DNA of 64,000 nucleotides from Idiomarina sp. PL1-037. Lineage in GTDB: Bacteria > Pseudomonadota > Gammaproteobacteria > Enterobacterales > Alteromonadaceae. The stretch spans positions 124,001 to 188,000 of the forward strand of contig NZ_CP139873.1 of the NCBI RefSeq assembly GCF_034422975.1, read 5' to 3'. Under the pieces are notes generated by a model, which had not been told where the DNA came from, did not search any database, and was given only the letters and a program-made list of their open reading frames with translations. Position 1 is the first letter of the stretch; every line of letters begins with the position of its first letter. The position numbers and the translations under genes are program-made. Shown here in pieces: positions 43,476 through 52,644 of the stretch.

Positions 43476-44534
43476 TCACAAAGTAGGCTTAGATAGGGAT
43501 AAAGTGGCGTGTTGTTGACGAAGTTCGTCGGGCACAATGCCCAGCCAGCGTTTGCAGGCGCGTCGAAAGTTGTTGGGGTTACTGTAGCCCAGCTTCTGCG
43601 CAAGTTCGACGTTGCTGTAGGGGTGTTTTTGGAGCAGGTTCAGCAGTTTGTGTAGCCGCACCAGGTCATATATTTGCTGAAAGCTGTAGCCGTGACCAGC
43701 CAGTAGCCGTTTGCATGAGGAAAGGCTAATTCCAATTTCAGCTGCCAGCTCGGTTAGCGAGGCGTCATGGTCCGTTTTAAGCTGATAATCCAGCCACTTA
43801 AAAACGCTTAGCATGACAGAGGCTTGAGCCTGTGTCTGATGCTGCATTTGGCAAAAGCTAAGAGCCTGATGATATTGGGCTAAGTTGCGCTCAGGCGAAT
43901 GTTCCTGAAGCTGTTCCGCCGGAATAGAGAGTCCGCAAATAGGGCGTGAGCTCACCTCTTTTACCCATTTTTTCCAGGTGGGTAAGGGCGAAATATCCTC
44001 AGGTAGAGCAACGTGCCACTGGTTAACGGCTAAGCCACGCGCTCTGCCCAGCATTAGAAGTATTGCTACACCAATTTTACAGTTGGCAGAATAGCAGAGT
44101 TGATTCATTTTCCCTGACAGCCCTTCAACCGGAATAAAGTCTAGTTGTAAGTAATTTTCAAAGCGCTGGGTGGGGGCAAATAAAAAGGGTTGTATCAAGC
44201 TTTGAAAGCGCGACAAATGAATAAGCGCCTGCTTTAGGGTTTGAGCATGAACGGTCAGGTCAATCAGTGGGTTTAGTCTGTCACTGAACAGTGTTTCTAC
44301 AACCAATTGCCATAAGTGCGGGTCGTTAATTTTTTCTTCGGCAGACGTCAGTAACAACAGCATTTCATGGTCGGTAAGCCGAAAGTTGTTTATTTGCAGT
44401 TTCTGTTCAGATAATGAGGTGCCCCTGAAAAGCTCCGAAGAGGAAATGCCGCGCCTCTCGGCAATTGGCAGCAGAGCCCGAATAAAGGGCTTACCAAGCA
44501 AACGGCGCTGGTCGCTAGTTGGCCAGGGGCGCAT
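43476..44534 (-). CDS. AraC-family regulator with Arabinose_bd-like N-domain
   Basis: A 352-residue regulator. Residues about 15-200 match the N-terminal domain common in AraC proteins of proteobacteria (PF12625 type; SSELFRGTSLSEQKLQ, SDRLNPLIDLTVHAQTL). The C-terminus is an HTH_18 pair (ELAAEIGISLSSCKRLLAG; ELAQKLGYSNPNNFRRACKRWLG). Its start lies 20 bases inside the end of the membrane GGDEF-like gene, with GAGGAG upstream, so the two are coupled. Divergently placed TonB receptor and phytase genes are its likely targets. Confidence 0.88.
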   Translation of the reverse strand: MRPWPTSDQRRLLGKPFIRALLPIAERRGISSSELFRGTSLSEQKLQINNFRLTDHEMLLLLTSAEEKINDPHLWQLVVETLFSDRLNPLIDLTVHAQTLKQALIHLSRFQSLIQPFLFAPTQRFENYLQLDFIPVEGLSGKMNQLCYSANCKIGVAILLMLGRARGLAVNQWHVALPEDISPLPTWKKWVKEVSSRPICGLSIPAEQLQEHSPERNLAQYHQALSFCQMQHQTQAQASVMLSVFKWLDYQLKTDHDASLTELAAEIGISLSSCKRLLAGHGYSFQQIYDLVRLHKLLNLLQKHPYSNVELAQKLGYSNPNNFRRACKRWLGIVPDELRQQHATLSLSKPTL

Positions 44535-45420
44535 AGTGAGTCATCTCCTCAACTTGCGTGTGTAATGCAGTAATTGCATCAACAGCTGAGAGTTCTTCAA
44601 CGCGGTGAGTATGCACTTCCACACTCATGTAATTGGGTAACTCAAGTTCGGAGTTTAGATTCTGAGCTATAACCTTCATTAACCTGTCGGCCTGAGATAA
44701 GCGAGTTTGCGGAAGCAGTATTAAGAAATGGTCACTGTGTTCCCGGCACAGACAGTCCTGAGGCCTTAGCAGTAACACCATTAACTCGCTGGCCTGATGC
44801 AGGAGTTCGTCTCCGGCTTTTGTACCCATTTCATGATTATACTGGGCGAAGTTCTTGAAATTAACGCTAACCAGTACAGTCGACTCTGCATCAGTACTGT
44901 TTTGTAACGCTATTTCCCGCTCAACCAGCTTGATAAAATAAGGGGTGGTGTATAGCGAGGTTAAAGGGTCGACCCACTGGTGAGACCGCAGGTTTTTTTC
45001 GCGTACCATAAGTTGTCGCGACAGCATTTTGTTTTCACGCCGCCATTCAGCTGCGGCAAAACTAATGATAATCAGCCCCACCGGAAGCGGAAAGGACTCC
45101 AGCCAGCTTAATAACCGCAGGGCATCCGGATAGCGAAAAAATTCATCTAGTACGTCCAGCGTCATGGAAAAAATAAGCAATAGACCACCGCTGTAAAAGA
45201 GGTTGGTTACGTTTCCCCGTGGCCGGTCAGTAACCGTAAATATGACAATTAAAATGGTCAGGAACAGGGTTGAACCCTCGCCAAGAATGTCCAGCGGATC
45301 AATGATTTCATAAGGTTTAACTACACCCAGTTGACTGCTAAGCAGCAAACAAACCAGAACCACTACGGCAATGAGCAGAACTCGCCAGTTGCTGATATAG
45401 CGTAAATTAAACAATTGCAT
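44515..45420 (-). CDS. Membrane protein with degenerate GGDEF domain
   Basis: A 301-residue protein. Residues 1-125 form about four membrane helices (VLLIAVVVLVCLLLSSQLG; LFLTILIVIFTV; YSGGLLLIFSMTL; VGLIIISFAAAEW). A short coiled segment leads to a GGDEF-family domain starting DPLTSLYTTPYF. The catalytic motif GGDEF is replaced by EHSDHF, so cyclase activity is unlikely. Such domains can act as c-di-GMP or GTP sensors, or as a dimer module. The gene overlaps the AraC regulator by 20 bases, suggesting a membrane-to-regulator signalling pair. Confidence 0.82.
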   Translation of the reverse strand: MQLFNLRYISNWRVLLIAVVVLVCLLLSSQLGVVKPYEIIDPLDILGEGSTLFLTILIVIFTVTDRPRGNVTNLFYSGGLLLIFSMTLDVLDEFFRYPDALRLLSWLESFPLPVGLIIISFAAAEWRRENKMLSRQLMVREKNLRSHQWVDPLTSLYTTPYFIKLVEREIALQNSTDAESTVLVSVNFKNFAQYNHEMGTKAGDELLHQASELMVLLLRPQDCLCREHSDHFLILLPQTRLSQADRLMKVIAQNLNSELELPNYMSVEVHTHRVEELSAVDAITALHTQVEEMTHYAPLAN

Positions 45421-45472
45421 TGAAGTCTCCGCATATCTCGGTTTTAGAACAAAGACACTCTAACCTCCGGTT

Positions 45473-45490
45473 GTGACAGTTTGGTGACGC
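45473..45490. promoter_or_regulatory. PHO-box-like direct repeat before the phytase receptor
   Basis: GTGACAG-TTTG-GTGACGC, 11-base period. On the minus strand it reads GCGTCAC-CAAA-CTGTCAC; the last unit is a perfect PhoB half-site. It lies between the GGDEF-like gene and the TonB receptor. Orientation favours the minus-strand gene, so its effect on the receptor is uncertain. Confidence 0.4.
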
Positions 45491-45616
45491 CGATTTCGCT
45501 TTCTGAGCTTAACTGACCCGCATCAAAAGAGCTCATAAGTGAGTGATATGCATCCTCATATTGTCACTTTTTGCTTTTAAGGTATGTCGCATCAATCAAA
45601 AAACGACAGGGTTTGA

Positions 45617-48163
45617 ATGATTATGAAGAAGACATACTTAGCTTGGCTTATTGCCGTTTCATGTGGTGCAACATCGCCGCTTATGGCTCAGGAAACACAG
45701 GACGAGAGTACGGATAAAACAGCCGAAGAAAAGCGAATTGAAGAAGTACTGACTATTGGCTATAGCGACTCAATTAAACGTGCTGTGCAAGAGCAGCGCG
45801 AGTCTGGCGGTATTATCAATGTATTGAAAAAAGACGACATGGGTAATCTGAAGGACGATAGCGTTAGTGACGCATTACAACGAATTCCGGGTCTATCTGT
45901 AGAACGAGACCAGGGTGAAGGACGCTTTATTCGGATTCGTGGCTTAGCACCTGATTTGAACTCGGTTTCGTACAACGGTACCTCCCTGGCCGCTCCTGAA
46001 GCGGGCACCAGAGCTGTAGCGTTAGATGTTATTCCGGCGGATTTGTTGGAATCGGTTGTGGTTAACAAAACGCTGACCCCTGATATTTCTGCAGGTAGCC
46101 TTGGTGGGAATATTGAACTGAAAAGCATGACAGCCTTTGATCGCGAAGGCTCGTTCTACTCTTTTACTACCGATATTGGTTATAACGAGCAGGCCAGCGA
46201 AACGAACCCGAAAGTTTCCGGTGTTGTCAGCAACACCTTTGATGTCGGTGATAAAGCGGACAGTTTTGGTATCGCCTTTGCGGGTAGCTATCAGGATCGC
46301 TCATTTACTACCGACAACGTTGAAACGGGCGGTAACTGGGACTTGGATGAGCCGGGACTGGAAGAATTTGAGCAACGTGCCTATTCGGTTACCCGTGAGC
46401 GAACGGGGTTAGCCTTAAACCTCGATTATCGTCCTTCTGATGATTCTGAGTTCTACCTACGCTCGCTGTACAGTGAGTTTGCGGATACTGAAATTCGTCA
46501 GGGTATTGTGACTGAATTTTCTGATCCAATTGGCGCAGAAGCTAGTGCCGGCGGTGAAATTGTCCGTGAGCTTAAAGACCGTAAAGAAACCCAGGAAATT
46601 ACAGCGATTGTGCTGGGTACTAAACAGAAATTTGATGACTGGCATGTCACTTTGGAGGCAGGTACCAGCAAAGCCAGCGAAGATCAGCCTTTTGCTATTG
46701 GTGGAGCCAAATTCACACAGGAATTCGATGACGGGCTGGGCTACTCCGGCGTCAAACGTTTAGGGTTAATTGCCCCGGACAGAGCTTATCAGGGGTCAGA
46801 ATATGAAATTGATGAAGTGGAAGTAAGTGACGCCTACACCGAAGAAACAGAAAAGAACGTTAAGCTGGATGTGGCTTATGACTGGTTACAACCCAGCTAT
46901 CAGGTCACCTTTAAAGGCGGTATTAAGTTAAGCCAGCGTGAAAAGTCAGCAGAAGAAAACATCTTTATTATGGAAGACTTTGCTGACCTTGGTGTTACCG
47001 GGCTAACGCTTGCTGACTACGAAACCTCGTCAAATGTTGAGTATGGCCTGGATCGGTTTGGCCCCGGCGCTTCCGCCGACAAACTCTGGGATATGGTTAA
47101 TACCTTCGAGTTACAAAATTTCCGGGATGAAGTTGAATCGAGAATCGCCTCTTACGAAATTGATGAAGACATCAGTGCCGGTTACCTGATGGCCGACATG
47201 GGCTTTGGCAAGTGGCAGGTTATTGCTGGCGCACGTTATGAACATGAGGAACGCACCGGGCGCGGCAACCGTTATGACGACGAGTTGGAAACCTTTACAC
47301 CGGTCTCGGATAAATTCAGCGACGCAAACTGGCTTCCTAGTGTGGTGACTCGCTACGACCTGAGTAAGGACACTATTATTCGTGCGGCCTACAGCACTGG
47401 TCTTGTCAGACCAAACTTTGAACAGGTCAGATCCAGCTACTATCTGGAAAATGACGACGGCGACCTGAAGGCTGAATTTGGTAACCCGGAACTTGAACCA
47501 TTAACCACGCAGAACCTCGATTTCGGTATTGAGCATTACGACGACACTCTGGGCGTTATTTCCGCCATGGCCTTTTACAAAGACATTGAAAACTTTGTCT
47601 ATGAGGCCGATGTTGCCGGGCGCCCGGGTTACGAAAACTTTGATGAAGCCGTAACTTACATCAACGGTGATGACGCTTACGTGTACGGTTTGGAAATTAA
47701 CTTTGTGCACCAGGTGTCTGGTTTTGATAACTGGCTGGATAACTTCCTAATCAATACCAACCTGACTTTCACCGACTCGGAAGCAACCGTTGACTGGACT
47801 GATGATGGTCAGCTTGTGTCGCGCGACATTTCGCTGCCGAGTCAGTCTGATACCACCGCAAACTTTGCGCTTGGCTACGAAGTTTATGATGTCAGCTTAC
47901 GCTTGGCTGCTAACTATAAGTCAAAGTATCTGGCTGAGCTTGGTGACGTTGAAGACAGTCGTTACGACATTTATGAAGACGACAATTTGACTCTGGACTT
48001 CTCCGCAAAATGGCTAATTAACGACCATGTCAGCCTTAGCTTTGCTGCCAACAACATTACCGACGAACCTTACTATGTTTACACCGGCCAGAAGAGCTAT
48101 AACGCGCAGTACGAAAGCTATGGCCGCAGCTTTACTCTGGGTGTGCAGCTAATTAACTGGTAA
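45617..48163 (+). CDS. TonB-dependent receptor next to phytase
   Basis: An 848-residue outer-membrane receptor with a signal peptide, a TonB-box-like start (IEEVLTIGY), a plug (LQRIPGLSVERDQGEGRF) and a 22-strand barrel ending TLGVQLINW. It belongs to the same TonB receptor group as the gene at 24602 (same plug, DNARAVALDVIP-like segment GTRAVALDVIP), but lacks the extra N-terminal beta domain. It lies 29 bases before a phytase gene in the same direction, so uptake of phytate or its products is inferred. An ATG two codons later is possible. GACAGGG may be the ribosome site. Confidence 0.93.
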   Translation: MIMKKTYLAWLIAVSCGATSPLMAQETQDESTDKTAEEKRIEEVLTIGYSDSIKRAVQEQRESGGIINVLKKDDMGNLKDDSVSDALQRIPGLSVERDQGEGRFIRIRGLAPDLNSVSYNGTSLAAPEAGTRAVALDVIPADLLESVVVNKTLTPDISAGSLGGNIELKSMTAFDREGSFYSFTTDIGYNEQASETNPKVSGVVSNTFDVGDKADSFGIAFAGSYQDRSFTTDNVETGGNWDLDEPGLEEFEQRAYSVTRERTGLALNLDYRPSDDSEFYLRSLYSEFADTEIRQGIVTEFSDPIGAEASAGGEIVRELKDRKETQEITAIVLGTKQKFDDWHVTLEAGTSKASEDQPFAIGGAKFTQEFDDGLGYSGVKRLGLIAPDRAYQGSEYEIDEVEVSDAYTEETEKNVKLDVAYDWLQPSYQVTFKGGIKLSQREKSAEENIFIMEDFADLGVTGLTLADYETSSNVEYGLDRFGPGASADKLWDMVNTFELQNFRDEVESRIASYEIDEDISAGYLMADMGFGKWQVIAGARYEHEERTGRGNRYDDELETFTPVSDKFSDANWLPSVVTRYDLSKDTIIRAAYSTGLVRPNFEQVRSSYYLENDDGDLKAEFGNPELEPLTTQNLDFGIEHYDDTLGVISAMAFYKDIENFVYEADVAGRPGYENFDEAVTYINGDDAYVYGLEINFVHQVSGFDNWLDNFLINTNLTFTDSEATVDWTDDGQLVSRDISLPSQSDTTANFALGYEVYDVSLRLAANYKSKYLAELGDVEDSRYDIYEDDNLTLDFSAKWLINDHVSLSFAANNITDEPYYVYTGQKSYNAQYESYGRSFTLGVQLINW

Positions 48164-48192
48164 TACGAAATAACGGTATTTAAAGGATAACT

Positions 48193-50001
48193 ATGAGAAA
48201 TAAAATGATTTTAAGCGCAGTAGCATCAAGTTTGATGCTACTTGTCGCTTGCGGTACGTCAGCGACAGAAACGAATCTTCGCCATAAAGTCGCACTGAAT
48301 AATGACTACCTGAAAGTTACTGCTGATGGACTAAGCCTGGGTGATAAACGCGTTGCCGAAGGCGATTTTTTCCACCTGCGGACTATGCCGTTAAGTAATG
48401 GTGAAACTTTAGTTGGAGCAATGGAAGGTAACACTCAGGAGCTGTTTCTCTGGCGTGCTAGCGGCAAAGATGTACAGCCGGTGTGGAAGGGCGAAATTAC
48501 CAGCCGCGTGGTAGAGGATATCTGCTTTTACGAGAGTAACGAAAACCAGCAACTGTCTGTATTTCTGCTTGGCGGTCGTGGCGGTGCAGAACAGCGGTTG
48601 TTAAAGCAGGACGAAAAGTGGCTAAAAGAACCGCTGGTTGTCCGCAATATGAACGTACCTTTTGACAGTACGGCTTGTGTTGTATCGAACGCGGAACAAA
48701 AGCTGTACGTTGCCGAAGCGGATCAGGCTGTGTGGGCGTATAACGCAGAGCCGGAAGTGGATCAGGGGCGCGACTTAATTGCAGCAGCCAAGCCTTTTGG
48801 GGTTATTGAAGGCGAAGTGAAAGCGCTGGAGTTGCTAGATGATGGCAGTTTGCTGGTGCTGGAAGAAGAGCCGCCGCGGTTGTTGGTGTATCGCCAGAAT
48901 GAGCAGGGTTTTAAGTTTGATAAAGCTTTTGCGATTGATGGCGCTGAAGCATTAACGGATGTGTCTGATTTAGGAAATGGCGAGCTATTGCTGACAGAAG
49001 AAGACATGACGGTAATGAGCAAGCTGACCATTGATACTCTGGAGTCAAAGCAGCGTCCGGTTAAAAAGCCAGTGTCTCAGGTTGAGGCAACTCTGCAGAC
49101 TGAACCCTCACCGTTACGTGGCGATGCGATTGATGATCCCGCCGTTTGGGTACACCCGGAAACACCTGAGAAAAGCCGCATTTTGGGTACGGATAAGCGC
49201 ACAGGTCTCTATGTTTATGACATGTCCGGTAACATTGTTCAGGAACTCCCTGTAGGCCGCCTCAATAATGTCGATGTTCGGGGCTCCTGGGCAGTTGCTT
49301 CTTTGCGTGACAATAACAGCCTGCAATTGTTTGATATTAGCGCAGACGGAGGGCTTTCGGTTGGCACTAATACCCTCACTGACATTGAAGAAATTTACGG
49401 TCTTTGCATGGGTTATAACGAAGCGACAGAACAGGCCTCTGTTTATGTAAACGGCAAATCGGGTGTTATTCAGCAGTTTGTTATAAGCAACGACGGCAAG
49501 ATGGAAAAAGTAAGAGAATTGAGCGTTCCTTCTCAGCCAGAAGGTTGTGTTGTCGATGATAAAACGCAACGTTTATTCGTTGGTGAAGAGGACGTTGCAG
49601 TATGGTTATTTGATGCTGCAGAGGATGGTTCAACCTCCGGTGAAGCCATTATTAATGTTGACCAACATGAAGAGCTGGTTGACGACATTGAAGGCGTTAG
49701 CTTTGCCCAAGTTGATAGCAGAGACTTGTTGTTTGTTTCCAGTCAGGGCAACGACAGTTACATTGTCTTTGAAGGGCAGGCACCCTGGTCGTTGCTCTCG
49801 CACTTCCGTATTCGCACCAATACTGAATTAGCTATTGATGGCGCATCAGAAACCGATGGCATTGACGTAACAACTCAGTCTCTGGGTAAAGGGTTTGAGC
49901 AAGGCGCTTTTATTGTTCAGGACGGACGTAACCGCATGCCGGAAGCGGGTCAGAACCTTAAACTGGTGCCCTTAGAGAATATTCTGAAAACCATTAAGTA
50001 A
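48193..50001 (+). CDS. Beta-propeller phytase lipoprotein
   Basis: A 602-residue protein with a lipoprotein signal (lipobox LLVAC) and two halves. The C-terminal half (about 290-602) is a 3-phytase beta-propeller (PF02333 type), with DAIDDPAVWVHPETPEKS and RILGTDKRTGLYVYDMSG, and the acidic calcium-binding residues of the family. The N-terminal half (about 30-285) looks like a diverged second propeller, as in dual-domain phytases. These enzymes release phosphate from phytate with calcium. It follows the TonB receptor by 29 bases with AAGGA before the ATG. Confidence 0.93.
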   Translation: MRNKMILSAVASSLMLLVACGTSATETNLRHKVALNNDYLKVTADGLSLGDKRVAEGDFFHLRTMPLSNGETLVGAMEGNTQELFLWRASGKDVQPVWKGEITSRVVEDICFYESNENQQLSVFLLGGRGGAEQRLLKQDEKWLKEPLVVRNMNVPFDSTACVVSNAEQKLYVAEADQAVWAYNAEPEVDQGRDLIAAAKPFGVIEGEVKALELLDDGSLLVLEEEPPRLLVYRQNEQGFKFDKAFAIDGAEALTDVSDLGNGELLLTEEDMTVMSKLTIDTLESKQRPVKKPVSQVEATLQTEPSPLRGDAIDDPAVWVHPETPEKSRILGTDKRTGLYVYDMSGNIVQELPVGRLNNVDVRGSWAVASLRDNNSLQLFDISADGGLSVGTNTLTDIEEIYGLCMGYNEATEQASVYVNGKSGVIQQFVISNDGKMEKVRELSVPSQPEGCVVDDKTQRLFVGEEDVAVWLFDAAEDGSTSGEAIINVDQHEELVDDIEGVSFAQVDSRDLLFVSSQGNDSYIVFEGQAPWSLLSHFRIRTNTELAIDGASETDGIDVTTQSLGKGFEQGAFIVQDGRNRMPEAGQNLKLVPLENILKTIK

Positions 50002-50028
50002 GTAGTTACTTCTTACATACTTACTGAC

Positions 50029-50067
50029 AAAGCCGTCCGGTAGTTAAAGCTGTCGGGCGGCTTTTTT
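50029..50067 (+). terminator. Terminator of the phytase operon
   Basis: AAAGCCGTCCG pairs with CGGGCGGCTTT (one G-T pair) across a 14-base loop, followed by a T-run. It ends the receptor-phytase operon. Confidence 0.85.
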
Positions 50068-50155
50068 CTTACTGCCTGAAGTTGCTGCTTTCTGGCTACA
50101 TAAAAGCGAGTGCATTGTCTAGACTTAGTGCAAAGACTCTAAATAGAGGAAAGCT

Positions 50156-51502
50156 ATGACAGGTACTGAGCGGCAAGACCTTGGACTATTCACAGATTTG
50201 TATCAGCTCACAATGCTCGATGCGTATTTACAGGAAGGCATGCAAGAGGACGCGGTTTTTACGTTGTTTGTCCGGCGACTTCCGAATGAGCGAAAGTTTC
50301 TTCTGGCTGCGGGCTTAGATCCCCTGCTTGAAACCATAGAAAACCTGTCGTTCAGCGATGACGATTTGCGCTACCTAAAAGAGCAAAACTTTTCTCAACA
50401 GCTTATCGATTATCTTCGCGATTTTGAGTTTACCGGGCAGGTCAGAGCGCTTCCTGAGGGTACGGTATTCTTTGAAAACGAACCCATTGTCGAGATTAAA
50501 GCGCCGCTGCCACAGGCGCAGCTTATTGAAACTCTGGTAATGAATCAGATACACCTGCAAACGTTATTGGCATCAAAGGGAGCACGAGTTGCCCACGCGG
50601 CAGAGCAGCGGCCGGTTCTGGACTTTGGTGCACGCAGGGTACATGGCATCGATGCCGGCAAAAAAGGCAGCCGGGCACTGTATTTAAGTGGTATTGCAGC
50701 CACCTCAAATATGCTGGCTGCGCGAACTTATGGTTTACCCGTAGCCGGTACCATGGCGCACAGCTATATTCAGGCTCATGAATCCGAATATCAGGCATTA
50801 AAAAACTTCACCAAAGTATTTCCAGAAACGATCTTACTGATAGATACCATCGATACCTTAAAAGGCGTAGAAAAAGTTATTCAGTTGGCCAATGAGCTGG
50901 GCGATGACTTTAAAGTAAAAGGCATTCGGCTGGACTCCGGTGATTTGGGTGAGCTTGCTGTTAAAGCCAGAAAGCTGCTGGACGAACATAATCTTAACCA
51001 TTTAGAAATTATTGCCAGCGGCGGACTGGATGAACATAAAATTGCTCAGCTAATAGCTGACAAAGCACCAATTGATGGTTTTGGTGTCGGCACCGGCATG
51101 GGTGTCTCCGACGACGCAGCGGCACTTGATATGGCCTACAAACTGGTTGAATACGCGGGTAAGGGGCGTTTGAAGCTTTCCAGTGGCAAGCCTGTCCTGC
51201 CCGGCGAAAAGCAAGTTTTTCGCGAGGCTGGAGACAACTTCCGCCGCGACATTATTGCTCGTGCAGAAGAGCAGTTACCCGGAGAACCATTGCTGACAAA
51301 AGTGATGCAAAGCGGCAAAAGGTTGCCTTCTCACCAGCGCGACATTGAAGAAATTCGACAGTACGCGCAGCAACAGTTAAATAAATTACCTGAGTATGTC
51401 TCCTCAATAAGCAGCAAGGAGAAATCTTATCCGGTCGAGATAAGCGATAAGCTAGCGAGCTACCAGAAAGAAATAACCGAACACCTTAAACAAGAGGGTT
51501 AG
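50156..51502 (+). CDS. pncB: Nicotinate phosphoribosyltransferase
   Basis: A 448-residue NAPRTase. Family motifs include the N-terminal LFTDLYQLTMLDAY, LDFGARRVHG, the active-site GTMAHSYIQA, IRLDSGDLGELA and FGVGTGMGVS. It joins nicotinate to PRPP with ATP to make nicotinate mononucleotide (Preiss-Handler pathway). It is the first gene of a salvage pair, 25 bases before pncA. AGAGGAAAG precedes the ATG. Confidence 0.94.
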   Translation: MTGTERQDLGLFTDLYQLTMLDAYLQEGMQEDAVFTLFVRRLPNERKFLLAAGLDPLLETIENLSFSDDDLRYLKEQNFSQQLIDYLRDFEFTGQVRALPEGTVFFENEPIVEIKAPLPQAQLIETLVMNQIHLQTLLASKGARVAHAAEQRPVLDFGARRVHGIDAGKKGSRALYLSGIAATSNMLAARTYGLPVAGTMAHSYIQAHESEYQALKNFTKVFPETILLIDTIDTLKGVEKVIQLANELGDDFKVKGIRLDSGDLGELAVKARKLLDEHNLNHLEIIASGGLDEHKIAQLIADKAPIDGFGVGTGMGVSDDAAALDMAYKLVEYAGKGRLKLSSGKPVLPGEKQVFREAGDNFRRDIIARAEEQLPGEPLLTKVMQSGKRLPSHQRDIEEIRQYAQQQLNKLPEYVSSISSKEKSYPVEISDKLASYQKEITEHLKQEG

Positions 51503-51527
51503 CCCAGGTTTTAAGCGGAGGATATTC

Positions 51528-52085
51528 ATGAAAGCGACTTTTGAACAAAACGATGCACTGATCATTGTGGATGTACAAAACGATTTTTGTCCGGGCGGCA
51601 AGCTGGCGCTGGATGAAGGCGACGAGGTTGTGCCCGTTATTAATGCACTGAGCGCTCAGGCTCAGGAGGCGGGCATTCCGGTCTTTGTTTCAAGAGACTG
51701 GCATCCGCGCCATCATGTGAGTTTTGACGAGCGCGGCGGGCCATGGCCCGAGCATTGTGTGCAGGATACTAAGGGCGCTGAGTTTCACCCTGATCTTATT
51801 GTGCCCGAGAACGCCCGTTTAATTTCTAAAGGGGCTCGCTTCGATATTGATCAATATTCTGCGTTCGATAAAACAGGGCTGGTTTCGGAGCTTGTGCATC
51901 TGAATATCAAACGCGTATGGGTTGTCGGCCTGGCTCTGGAAGTTTGTGTAAAAGCTACGGCGGTAGACGCTGCAAAAAATGACTATGAAACCATTTTAGT
52001 GGAAGAGGGCACCCGCTTTATCGATAGAGCCGACGCTGAGAAAGCCAGAGAAGAGCTCAGAGAGGCAGGTGTTATCTTTAAATAA
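51528..52085 (+). CDS. pncA: Nicotinamidase
   Basis: A 185-residue isochorismatase-fold amidase with the catalytic triad Asp15 (VDVQNDFCPGG), Lys101 (SKGARFD) and Cys140 (LALEVCVKATA), and the metal motif DWHP. It turns nicotinamide into nicotinate, which the upstream pncB then uses. GCGGAGG precedes the ATG. Confidence 0.96.
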   Translation: MKATFEQNDALIIVDVQNDFCPGGKLALDEGDEVVPVINALSAQAQEAGIPVFVSRDWHPRHHVSFDERGGPWPEHCVQDTKGAEFHPDLIVPENARLISKGARFDIDQYSAFDKTGLVSELVHLNIKRVWVVGLALEVCVKATAVDAAKNDYETILVEEGTRFIDRADAEKAREELREAGVIFK

Positions 52086-52096
52086 TCATCCAGGAA

Positions 52097-52600
52097 TCAA
52101 TTATTAAGCGCTTGTTGATAATAGGCAAAGTTACTGTCACTGAATAAAACAAAACGTATCAACTTGAGATGGCTGAGCTTTTCAACATGCGCTTTTACGG
52201 TTTTTATTGCTAAATCTGTTGCTTCTTCGAAAGGGTAACCAAAAGCGCCAGTTGATATGGCCGGAAAAGCAATAGACTCGATTTTGTGCTTTTCGGTTAA
52301 CTCCAGAGCATTTTTATAGCAGTCTGCCAGCAACTTATCGCTGGGTTCATCCGAGCCGTATACCGGGCCTAAGCAATGGATAACGTACTTATTGGGCAGA
52401 TCGAAGGCCTCAGTTATTACGGCTTCCCCTGGTTTAATCGGCGCTAGCGAGCGTGTCGCTTTCTCAAGTTCCGGGCCAGCTGCTCTGTGAATGGCTCCGG
52501 CGACACCACCACCCGTTTGCAGTTTGGCGTTCGCAGCGTTAACAATGGCTTCTATTTCAGTTTGTTGGTTAATATCACCGTGTACACATTCGTATTTCAT
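52097..52600 (-). CDS. Macrodomain protein (O-acetyl-ADP-ribose deacetylase type)
   Basis: About 167 residues from the ATG at 52600, with GGAGG six bases upstream; a directly adjacent ATG at 52603 is also possible. It is a macrodomain of the YmdB type: DIVNAAN-like EAIVNAANAKLQTGGGVAGAIHRAAG, and PAISTGAFGYP. These enzymes remove acetyl or ADP-ribose groups from ADP-ribose derivatives, products of NAD use. It is convergent with pncA and downstream of a methyltransferase. Confidence 0.92.
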   Translation of the reverse strand: MKYECVHGDINQQTEIEAIVNAANAKLQTGGGVAGAIHRAAGPELEKATRSLAPIKPGEAVITEAFDLPNKYVIHCLGPVYGSDEPSDKLLADCYKNALELTEKHKIESIAFPAISTGAFGYPFEEATDLAIKTVKAHVEKLSHLKLIRFVLFSDSNFAYYQQALNN

Positions 52601-52644
52601 CATCGTCCTCCGTGCCGTCCTTTTTATAAGATAGTGCATTAGAT

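Noticed and set aside
45561..45578. TTGTCAC half-site close to the phytase receptor, considered as a PHO box
   Set aside because: The second unit at the required distance matches at only one position.
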